Assembly: GCA_938008925.1 (NCBI GenBank) | Contig: CALLIQ010000718.1 | Coordinates: forward strand, 1-5,680 | Origin: an uncultured Acidimicrobiales bacterium | GTDB taxonomy: Bacteria > Actinomycetota > Acidimicrobiia > Acidimicrobiales > SZUA-35 | DNA: 5,680 bases | Direction of reading: 5' to 3' | In this document: positions 1 through 4,698 of the stretch, piece after piece | Layout: each line of letters starts with the position of its first letter | Position numbering within the stretch: position 1 is the stretch's first letter | Program-made: the position numbers and the translations under genes | The notes under the pieces: model-generated | Databases searched by the model: none | Seen by the model: only the letters and a program-made list of their open reading frames with translations | What the model was told of the DNA's origin: nothing

Positions 1-717
1 TTCGATCAGGACTTCGACGACGACCTCGACGAACCCGGATTCCTCCGCTCGGAGCGGTCGTGGATCCTCCCCGCTCTCTTGCTCGCCCTGACTGCGGCCG
101 CGTTGGTCGTCGCCGTGCAGCTGTTCGCGAACTCCCCCCTCGCATCGTCGCTCGGCGACGAATCGGCCACCGTCGACGAGGAGGCTCCCGAAGCTGACCC
201 CGACGTCGTCGGGTCGTCGACGACCGTCCTCACCGTCACACCCGTCGTCGAACCATCGATCGTCGGCGCCCGGACGCTCGACTCGCCCGCGCTCGGTGGC
301 GACGGCACCGAAAACGACGACCTCGTCGGCGGGGCGTTCGACGGCGACGACGACACCAGCTGGCGGAGCGACACCTATCGACGGCCCGATTTCGGCCAGC
401 TGAAGACCGGCGTCGGCCTCATCCTCGACCTCGGCGGACAAGCTCGGGTGGAAGAGATCGATCTCCAGACCAACAGCGAAGACTGGACGATCGAGTTCTA
501 CGTCGGCGACACCTTCGGAGACGACCCGGCGAGCTGGGGCGAGCCGGTGGCCGTGATCGTCGACGGCGACGGTCGCGAACGCATCGACGACATCGGCGCT
601 GTCGGGAGCGAGCTCCTGCTGTGGATCACCGACCACGGTCTCTCCGAGGACGGAAGCGACGAGGGCGAAGAAGACGATCACCGCTTCGAACTGGCAGAGA
701 TCACCGTCTCCGGCTGA
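1..717 (+). CDS. C-terminal part of a large membrane protein with an extracytoplasmic discoidin-like domain (MurJ/pseudokinase-associated type), 5' end outside window
   Basis: The frame is open from the first base to a TGA at 715-717, giving 238 visible residues; the start lies upstream of the window. An acidic cytoplasmic stretch (visible residues 1-20) is followed by one hydrophobic helix (about 21-44), an acidic and Thr/Val-rich linker (about 50-92), and a compact domain (about 94-238). That domain carries the hallmark string DDDTSWRSDTYRRPDFG (116-132), then KTGVGLILDLG, and a closing beta-rich part. This pattern is typical of the C-terminal discoidin/F5-8-type domain at the end of the mycobacterial MviN/MurJ-pseudokinase protein (Rv3910 type), whose gene also lies immediately before sigM. 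By that analogy the missing part would be a kinase-like domain and possibly the MurJ lipid II flippase, but neither is visible. It could equally be a separate kinase-like protein. The sigma-factor frame opens about 40 bp downstream, so readthrough is likely. The domain assignment is fairly sure; the full identity is uncertain. Confidence 0.75.
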   Translation, partial: FDQDFDDDLDEPGFLRSERSWILPALLLALTAAALVVAVQLFANSPLASSLGDESATVDEEAPEADPDVVGSSTTVLTVTPVVEPSIVGARTLDSPALGGDGTENDDLVGGAFDGDDDTSWRSDTYRRPDFGQLKTGVGLILDLGGQARVEEIDLQTNSEDWTIEFYVGDTFGDDPASWGEPVAVIVDGDGRERIDDIGAVGSELLLWITDHGLSEDGSDEGEEDDHRFELAEITVSG

Positions 718-754
718 CCGACCGAGGCTCCCCGACCCGCCCAACCCGTCACCG

Positions 755-760
755 TAAGCT
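755..760 (+). promoter_or_regulatory. Candidate -10 element for a leaderless sigma-factor transcript
   Basis: TAAGCT matches the actinobacterial TANNNT -10 pattern and lies 6 nt before the in-frame ATC at 767. A very similar arrangement (TAGGCT, then 7 nt, then ATG) precedes the small membrane-protein gene at 2505. No convincing -35 element is seen. The TAA inside the motif is also the in-frame stop that bounds the sigma-factor reading frame upstream. Confidence 0.4.
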
Positions 761-766
761 CTGGCC

Positions 767-1411
767 ATCGCTGAGCCCGACGACATCCTGGTCACCCGCG
801 CCCAAGACGGCGACAGCTCGGCCATGAACGCGCTCTTGGAGCGCCACTACGAACGTCTCTACGCCATCTGTCGGCGCATCGCCGGCAACGACGCCGACGC
901 GGCGGACGCGTGCCAAGAAGCGCTGATGGCGGTGGTTCGGGGACTCCCGCGGTTCGACAACCGTTCGTCGTTCAAGACTTGGAGCCATCGAGTCGCCACG
1001 AACGCCTGCCTGGACGAACTGCGGCGGCGCAAGCGTCGCCCGATCGCCGTCGTCGACGAACCAGACCGCATCAGCGACGAGCCCGAAGTCGCCCAACGGG
1101 TGAGCGATCGGCTCACCATCGACGAGGCGCTCCCCCAGATTCCCGAAGAGTTCCGGGCCCCCGTCGTGCTGCGCGACGTGATCGGCATGGACTACGCCGA
1201 GATCGCCGAGACGCTCGAACTCGCACCCGGCACCGTGCGTTCGCGCATCGCGCGCGGTCGGCGCCATCTCGCCAAGATCTTGGCGCCACCAGACGACACG
1301 CCAACCACTCCCCCGCCACGCCCATCCGCCGCTCGCCCATCTTCCCGGCAGGAATCTTCACTCATTGGGGAACCAGACGGGCCCGGCGAGCGTCAGAGAC
1401 CACCGACATGA
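767..1411 (+). CDS. sigM: RNA polymerase ECF-type sigma factor (SigM-like)
   Basis: This is a sigma-70 family ECF factor, which directs RNA polymerase to a small stress regulon and is held inactive by the membrane anti-sigma factor encoded next. Numbered from 767, region 2 spans about residues 5-90, with LVTRAQDGD at the N-terminus, DAADACQEALMAVVRGL, and the -10 recognition segment SFKTWSHRVATNACLDELRRR. Region 4 spans about 117-170 and includes a helix-turn-helix (MDYAEIAETLELAPGTVRSRIARGRRHL). A Pro/Arg-rich tail (173-214) follows. The first ATG in frame is at 824, but starting there would remove about 19 residues that clearly belong to region 2, and it has no ribosome-binding site. The frame is closed upstream by TAA at 755-757, leaving CTG 761 or ATC 767 as possible starts. 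I chose 767 because it fits a leaderless transcript from TAAGCT at 755-760. The stop overlaps the anti-sigma ATG by 4 bp, indicating translational coupling. The sigM name rests on synteny with Mycobacterium; the family is certain, the start is not. Confidence 0.85.
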   Translation: MAEPDDILVTRAQDGDSSAMNALLERHYERLYAICRRIAGNDADAADACQEALMAVVRGLPRFDNRSSFKTWSHRVATNACLDELRRRKRRPIAVVDEPDRISDEPEVAQRVSDRLTIDEALPQIPEEFRAPVVLRDVIGMDYAEIAETLELAPGTVRSRIARGRRHLAKILAPPDDTPTTPPPRPSAARPSSRQESSLIGEPDGPGERQRPPT

Positions 1412-2457
1412 CCGAACCCTCCGACTTCGAACGGCCAGACGGCCCCACCGACGTGAGCCCTGACGACGTGGACACTGACGCCGTGGACACTGGCGACGTG
1501 GACACTGACGAGCTGCGTGCTGACGAGCTCGCGTCGGCGTTCGTCGACGGCGAGCTCACCGCGGAGGAGGCGGCCGAGGTTCGCTCGAACCCGGACCTGA
1601 TGGCCCGCGTCGCCGAGTTCGAGGCGGTGAGCGCCTCGACGAGCGCAACCCCGGCGCCAGCGGCGGCCGCCATGAAGGCTGCCCACATCGCCGCTGCCAT
1701 GGCCGTGTTCGAAGCGGGTACGCCCGCTGAAGCAAGCGCCGTCAGCGAAGAACGTACCGATACCGGCGGAGAGACAGCGCCGACCATCGACCTGACAGAG
1801 CGCCGGCAACAGCGGGCCGAACGCGGCAACCGCATGCTGTTGGCCCTCGCCGCCGCATTCGTCGTGGTCGGCGGCATCGGGCTCGCCAGCTGGGGTCTCG
1901 GATCATCGAGCGACGACGACGTCGCCATCGCGGCCGACGACGCGGACGGTTCCGAAGCGACCACGGTGTCCCCGTCGAATGCCGGTGCAGCAAGTGAGGC
2001 GCTCGAGGCCGAAGCGATGGCCGACGACGCGATGGCTGATGAAGCCATGGAAGAGGAATCCATGGAAGAGGCCATGGAGGACGACGAAGCCAGCGCGGCC
2101 GAGGCCTCGGAGATCATCGAGTCGGACGAAGAGTCCGGTGACTTCGACACCGATACAGCCGACACCGAGTCAGCCACGACAACGACCGCCGCCGCTGACG
2201 AACCGTTCGGGGCGTTGCGCCTGGTCGGGCCACCCGCCGACCTGACGATCGACGACCTGTTCGCTCAGAGCGCGACGGCCGAGCCGTTGCCACTCGAGGA
2301 GTCGCTGTGCGCCACCGAGCTCGGCATCACCGACGGGGTGTGGTTCATCGTCGAGAACGCAGACGGCTCCGGCGCTGAGTTCATCGTGGAGTTCGCCGCC
2401 GACGGCACCGAGATCGGGCGTCTCGTCGATGAAACCTGCTCCACCGTGCTCGAGTAG
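1408..2457 (+). CDS. Single-pass membrane anti-sigma factor, zinc-less, with acidic Met-rich extracytoplasmic region
   Basis: The 349-residue product begins at an ATG overlapping the sigma-factor stop (ATGA), the usual arrangement for a cognate anti-sigma factor. The cytoplasmic part has an acidic repeat (residues 21-35), then an anti-sigma-like segment (about 38-74, ADELASAFVDGELTAEEAAE) resembling the start of sigma-binding domains. The HxxxCxxC motif of zinc anti-sigma (ZAS) domains is absent. One membrane helix lies at about 143-163, after a basic ERRQQRAERGNR stretch that predicts a cytoplasmic N-terminus. Outside follow a very acidic linker with Met every five residues (203-225), a Thr/Asp-rich stretch, and a folded-looking C-terminal domain (about 266-349). 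The only two cysteines (C301, C344) are in that domain and could form a disulfide. The longer open frame upstream of 1408 is the shadow of the sigma gene. The sequence is divergent and resembles RsmA of Mycobacterium mainly by position. The role is inferred from the operon, topology and N-terminal motif. Confidence 0.8.
   Translation: MTEPSDFERPDGPTDVSPDDVDTDAVDTGDVDTDELRADELASAFVDGELTAEEAAEVRSNPDLMARVAEFEAVSASTSATPAPAAAAMKAAHIAAAMAVFEAGTPAEASAVSEERTDTGGETAPTIDLTERRQQRAERGNRMLLALAAAFVVVGGIGLASWGLGSSSDDDVAIAADDADGSEATTVSPSNAGAASEALEAEAMADDAMADEAMEEESMEEAMEDDEASAAEASEIIESDEESGDFDTDTADTESATTTTAAADEPFGALRLVGPPADLTIDDLFAQSATAEPLPLEESLCATELGITDGVWFIVENADGSGAEFIVEFAADGTEIGRLVDETCSTVLE
1465..1509 (+). 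repeat. Three tandem 15-bp units encoding an acidic DVDTD-type repeat
   Basis: Units at 1465-1479, 1480-1494 and 1495-1509 share the core gtggacactg. The first and third are identical and the second differs at two positions. They encode DVDTD-AVDTG-DVDTD (residues 20-34) in the cytoplasmic N-terminus of the anti-sigma factor. The copies are near-identical at the DNA level, so the expansion is recent or prone to slippage. Confidence 0.85.
2014..2073 (+). repeat. Four degenerate 15-bp units encoding a Met/acidic pentapeptide repeat
   Basis: The units encode AMADD, AMADE, AMEEE and SMEEA, followed by a further MEDDE. Methionines fall at residues 204, 209, 214, 219 and 223 in the extracytoplasmic linker of the anti-sigma factor. 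The DNA units are clearly related (gc-atgg-ga pattern) but have diverged more than the 1465-1509 repeat. Confidence 0.75.
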
Positions 2458-2491
2458 CCGAGCTCAGTCTGCACGTTCTCGACACCGACGC

Positions 2492-2497
2492 TAGGCT
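2492..2497 (+). promoter_or_regulatory. Candidate -10 element for a leaderless transcript of the small membrane-protein gene
   Basis: TAGGCT fits TANNNT and is 7 nt before the ATG at 2505, so transcription would begin at or within a base of the start codon. No Shine-Dalgarno-like sequence lies between them, which supports leaderless translation. No good -35 match is visible at the right distance. Confidence 0.5.
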
Positions 2498-2504
2498 CAC
2501 GCCG

Positions 2505-2843
2505 ATGTCTGACGCTGATGCCCTTTCCTCGAGCACCCCGGCGGCCAGCGATGACTGGGCGGCCAAAGCAACCACGACCGTTGTCGGCTATGTCGACACG
2601 GTGCGGACGGCGACCACTGGCAAGGCCCTGGTCGCATCGCGCGCCCTGGTCTATTTCCTCGTCGCCGGCCTCGCCGCGATGGTGGCGCTGATCATCGGCC
2701 TCGTGCTGCTGGTCCGCCTCGTCACCTCGTTCACGGCGTTCCTGCCCTTCATCGATGACGGTGAAGTGTGGCTGGCCTACCTCATCCTCGGTTCGATCTT
2801 CACCCTCGCAGGCATGTTCCTGTGGAAGAAGAAGGGCATCTGA
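2505..2843 (+). CDS. Small two-helix membrane protein of unknown function
   Basis: The 112-residue product has a polar Ser/Ala/Asp-rich N-terminus (1-22), an amphipathic-looking stretch (23-45), a long hydrophobic helix (about 46-70), a short loop containing PFIDDGE, a second helix (about 87-107), and a basic end (KKKGI). This size and topology resemble the small holin-superfamily-like/DUF1469-type membrane proteins of actinobacteria, but no diagnostic motif is visible and I do not assign a family. The ATG at 2505 is chosen for the TAGGCT box 7 nt upstream. The gene lies 47 bp after the anti-sigma gene and 180 bp before trxB, a slot without an equivalent in the mycobacterial sigM-trxB2 block. 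A role in the envelope is an inference from the neighbours and the helices. The coding call is strong. Confidence 0.8.
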   Translation: MSDADALSSSTPAASDDWAAKATTTVVGYVDTVRTATTGKALVASRALVYFLVAGLAAMVALIIGLVLLVRLVTSFTAFLPFIDDGEVWLAYLILGSIFTLAGMFLWKKKGI

Positions 2844-2929
2844 GCGCGCCGACGTCGCTTCGCATCGTGGTTTGATCGATCACGGTCCTCGGGCCGAGTC
2901 GTCGAAACGGACGTGAGAGGCGTCACCAG

Positions 2930-2955
2930 TGGAACACATCTCCGCCGGTCGTGGT
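2930..2955 (+). promoter_or_regulatory. Candidate SigR/SigH-type disulfide-stress promoter for trxB
   Basis: GGAAC at 2930-2934 and GTT at 2953-2955 are separated by exactly 18 nt, matching the SigR/SigH class consensus GGAAT/C-N18-GTT known from Streptomyces and mycobacterial thioredoxin genes. Transcription would start near 2962, leaving a leader of about 60 nt before the trxB GTG. The rest of the 2844-3023 gap shows no gene; it contains a 10-bp palindrome TGATCGATCA at 2872-2881. Confidence 0.6.
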
Positions 2956-3023
2956 TCGTACGGTTTCCCGTGTTCACAAAGACGACCCCACACGTTGTCG
3001 TCGCGACGAAATGAGCAATCTCG

Positions 3024-3995
3024 GTGTCCGAAAGCACGATCCACGACGTCTTGATCCTCGGAAGCGGCCCCGCTGGGCTCACCGCAGCGATCTACACCGC
3101 CCGAGCCAGCCTCGATCCGCTGGTCCTCGAAGGCGAGCCGAGCTCGACCGGCGATCAGCCCGGCGGCCAGCTCATGCTGACCACTGAGGTCGAGAACTTC
3201 CCAGGTTTCCCCGAGGGAATCATGGGACCCGAACTCATGATGGGCTTCCGTGACCAGGCGTCACGTTTTGGGGCAGACCTTCAGACGGTCAAGGCGAGCC
3301 GAGTCGACCTTTCGGAACGCCCGTTCAAGGTCTGGGTCGGCGATCCGGACGCAGACGAACCCACCTACGTCGCCCACACGCTCATCATCTCGACGGGGGC
3401 GACCGCCCTCATGCTCGACCTGCCGAACGAGCAGCGTCTGCTCGGCCACGGCGTCTCGACGTGCGCAACGTGCGACGGCTTCTTCTTCCGGGATCAAGAC
3501 ATCGTCGTCGTGGGCGGTGGCGACTCCGCCATGGAGGAAGCCACCTTCCTCACCAAGTTCGCGAAGACCGTGACGATCATCCATCGTCGAGATGAGTTCC
3601 GCGCATCGAAGATCATGCAGGACCGGGCACTCGCCAATCCGAAGATCAAGGTGATGTGGAACACCACGGTCACCGACGTCATCGGCGACCAGGCCGTCGA
3701 GAAGCTGATGCTCGAAGACACCGTCACCGGCGAGACGTCCGAGATCGCTGCGACCGGCCTCTTCGTCGCCATCGGTCATCGGCCGAACACCGATCTGTTC
3801 AAGGGCCAGCTGGAGATGAAGGACAACGGTTACCTCATCACGCAGGCCCCGAGCACCCGCACCAACGTCGAGGGCGTCTTCGCCTGCGGCGACGTGCAGG
3901 ACGACACCTACCGTCAGGCGATCTCTGCCGCCGGCTCCGGTTGCATGGCCGCCATCGACGCTGAGCGTTGGCTCGAAGCCAACGTGCACGGCTGA
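3024..3995 (+). CDS. trxB: Thioredoxin reductase (NADPH)
   Basis: This FAD enzyme transfers electrons from NADPH to oxidised thioredoxin in the cytoplasm. The 323 residues match the usual low-molecular-weight TrxB length. The FAD-binding GSGPAG is at 13-18, TTEVENFPGF at 53-62, the redox-active CATC at 147-150 followed by DGFFFRDQ, the NADPH-binding GGGDSAMEEA at 164-173, HRRDEFRAS at 187-195, ATGLFVAIGH at 243-252, and the second FAD motif FACGDVQDDTYRQA at 287-299. The GTG at 3024 gives the proper N-terminus; the ATG at 3011 is in another frame. A purine-rich GAAATGAG at 3008-3015 is a weak ribosome-binding candidate. Position 288 is Cys where Ala is common (FAAGDV). No thioredoxin domain is fused at the C-terminus, and trxA follows as a separate gene after 84 bp. 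A SigR-like promoter precedes the gene. Identity is certain. Confidence 0.97.
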   Translation: MSESTIHDVLILGSGPAGLTAAIYTARASLDPLVLEGEPSSTGDQPGGQLMLTTEVENFPGFPEGIMGPELMMGFRDQASRFGADLQTVKASRVDLSERPFKVWVGDPDADEPTYVAHTLIISTGATALMLDLPNEQRLLGHGVSTCATCDGFFFRDQDIVVVGGGDSAMEEATFLTKFAKTVTIIHRRDEFRASKIMQDRALANPKIKVMWNTTVTDVIGDQAVEKLMLEDTVTGETSEIAATGLFVAIGHRPNTDLFKGQLEMKDNGYLITQAPSTRTNVEGVFACGDVQDDTYRQAISAAGSGCMAAIDAERWLEANVHG

Positions 3996-4019
3996 CCGCA
4001 CTCCCCTGGCTTCGTGCCG

Positions 4020-4046
4020 GGAATATCACCACCCCAATCACGGGTT
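4020..4046 (+). promoter_or_regulatory. Candidate SigR/SigH-type promoter for trxA
   Basis: GGAAT at 4020-4024 and GTT at 4044-4046 are separated by 19 nt, one more than the 18-nt optimum of this promoter class. The site lies in the 84-bp trxB-trxA gap. It predicts a start near 4053 and a short leader of about 27 nt that contains the trxA ribosome-binding site. Because a similar element precedes trxB, trxA may be transcribed both alone and with trxB. Confidence 0.5.
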
Positions 4047-4068
4047 CTCACACCCGAAGCTCAAACGA

Positions 4069-4075
4069 GAGAAGG
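4069..4075 (+). promoter_or_regulatory. Ribosome-binding site of trxA
   Basis: GAGAAGG lies 4 nt before the ATG at 4080. It decides the start in favour of 4080 over the in-frame GTG at 4014, which would add a 22-residue extension unlike any thioredoxin. Confidence 0.7.
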
Positions 4076-4079
4076 CAAC

Positions 4080-4400
4080 ATGTCCGAGAACGTCACCAAC
4101 TTGACCGAGACCACCTTCGACGAGGTCGTCAATGGCGCAAGCGAACCCGTCGTGGTCGACTTCTGGGCCGACTGGTGTGGGCCGTGCAAGATGATCGCTC
4201 CCATCCTCGACGAGATCGCCGACGAGCAGGGCGACGCCGTCAAGGTCACGAAGATCAACGTCGACGAGAACCCCGCAATCGCCCAGCGCTTCGGCGTGAT
4301 GAGCATCCCGACGCTCCTCGTCTTCCGAGACGGCGAAGTCGACAAGCGCATCGTCGGCGCGAAGGGCAAGGCTCAGCTGCTCGAAGAAATCGGGATCTGA
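4080..4400 (+). CDS. trxA: Thioredoxin
   Basis: This small cytoplasmic disulfide reductase is re-reduced by the adjacent TrxB and reduces substrate proteins such as ribonucleotide reductase and peroxiredoxins. The 106 residues are a typical full-length thioredoxin. The active site WCGPC is at 32-36 within VVVDFWADWCGPCKM, the buried Asp is at 27, KINVDENPAIAQRFGV at 58-73, and the cis-proline loop SIPT at 75-78. The C-terminal helix ends in QLLEEIGI. The two active-site cysteines are the only ones. The start is fixed by GAGAAGG and by family length. It is the last gene of the rightward block, since a strong hairpin terminator follows 36 bp after the stop. By position it corresponds to mycobacterial trxC. 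Identity is certain. Confidence 0.97.
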   Translation: MSENVTNLTETTFDEVVNGASEPVVVDFWADWCGPCKMIAPILDEIADEQGDAVKVTKINVDENPAIAQRFGVMSIPTLLVFRDGEVDKRIVGAKGKAQLLEEIGI

Positions 4401-4436
4401 GTTCATCACTCTGAACCAAGCGCTCTGAGAACGAAC

Positions 4437-4475
4437 AACGGCCCGGGCATCAGCCCGGGCCGTTTCTCGTTTTCG
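4437..4475 (+). terminator. Strong rho-independent terminator, probably bidirectional
   Basis: A perfect 12-bp stem (4437-4448 with 4453-4464, core GGCCCGGGC/GCCCGGGCC) has a 4-nt loop ATCA and is followed by TTTCTCGTTTT. On the opposite strand the stem is followed by TTGTTCGTTC, so it can also stop leftward transcription of parB. This is what a gap between convergent genes needs. Confidence 0.9.
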
Positions 4476-4495
4476 CGTGCTCGCTACCGACCGGG

Positions 4496-4516
4496 TCGGA
4501 CGCCCTTCGGGTCCGA
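4496..4516. other. Short hairpin in the trxA-parB gap
   Basis: TCGGAC at 4496-4501 pairs with GTCCGA at 4511-4516 around GCCCTTCGG, which can form a small inner stem capped by a CTTC or TTCG loop. No T-run follows, so it is not an obvious terminator. The function is unknown. Between the trxA terminator and the parB stop no open reading frame with coding character was seen. Confidence 0.5.
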
Positions 4517-4567
4517 TTCACACCGATCTCAAGAGTCGAAAACACCGCGTCGCCGTCGTCTCCGGCC

Positions 4568-4583
4568 GTCCTCGAAGGAGGAC
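4568..4583. other. Perfect 6-bp hairpin in the trxA-parB gap
   Basis: GTCCTC (4568-4573) and GAGGAC (4578-4583) are perfect inverted arms around GAAG. The hairpin lies inside a larger imperfect inverted repeat, TCTCAAG (4528-4534) with CTTGAGA (4594-4600), so 4528-4600 could fold as one structured element. No T-tract is present and the function is unknown. Confidence 0.45.
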
Positions 4584-4607
4584 TGCACTCTGACTTGAGA
4601 GTTCACA

Positions 4608-4640
4608 CTACCCACAGCGTTGTCCACAAGCTGGGGACAA
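4608..4640. promoter_or_regulatory. Cluster of three DnaA-box-like 9-mers at 12-bp spacing
   Basis: CTACCCACA (4608-4616, +), TTGTCCACA (4620-4628, +) and TGGGGACAA (4632-4640, which reads TTGTCCCCA on the minus strand) are each separated by 3 bp. TTGTCCACA is the box preferred by high-GC actinobacterial DnaA; the flanking two are degenerate. The last two form an inverted pair. They lie in a gap between converging genes, where no downstream promoter is needed. This could be part of an origin, a DnaA-titrating site, or chance. Confidence 0.5.
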
Positions 4641-4698
4641 CCGAACGGTGTTCGTCAGCCCGGCGCCGGCCTGCCGTCGAAAGCAACGCGGCGCGGTC

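Noticed and set aside
910..1407. Upstream extension of the anti-sigma open frame by 166 codons
   Set aside because: It overlaps the sigma-factor gene in another frame, and its Arg/Pro-rich translation is typical of an out-of-frame GC-rich read. The ATG at 1408 coupled to the sigma stop is the natural start.
1362..2177. Long minus-strand open frame opposite the anti-sigma gene
   Set aside because: Its Ser/Ala-rich translation mirrors the acidic repeats and codon bias of the plus-strand gene, and no start signal or domain is seen.
2872..2881. Palindrome TGATCGATCA in the gap before trxB as an operator
   Set aside because: It is short, made of the common GATC/CGATCG-type string, lies well upstream of the promoter, and has no second copy in the window.
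2962..2977. Possible parS site (GTTTCCCGTG followed by TTCAC)
   Set aside because: The left half resembles the parS consensus TGTTTCACGTGAAACA, but the right half does not complete the palindrome, and it overlaps the trxB leader.
3261..4001. Minus-strand open frame opposite trxB
   Set aside because: It is the antisense shadow of a highly conserved gene and has no recognisable protein features.
4014..4079. Earlier in-frame GTG start for trxA
   Set aside because: It would put a promoter-like GGAAT-N19-GTT and the ribosome-binding site inside the coding sequence and add residues unlike any thioredoxin.
4496..4525. tRNA T-arm-like string GGGTCCGATTCACACC
   Set aside because: The stem does not close properly, and no acceptor, D or anticodon arm can be drawn around it.
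4660..4669. 10-bp palindrome CCGGCGCCGG downstream of parB as its terminator
   Set aside because: No T-tract follows on the minus strand, and a GC-only palindrome is expected by chance in this DNA. The bidirectional hairpin at 4437-4464 is the better candidate.
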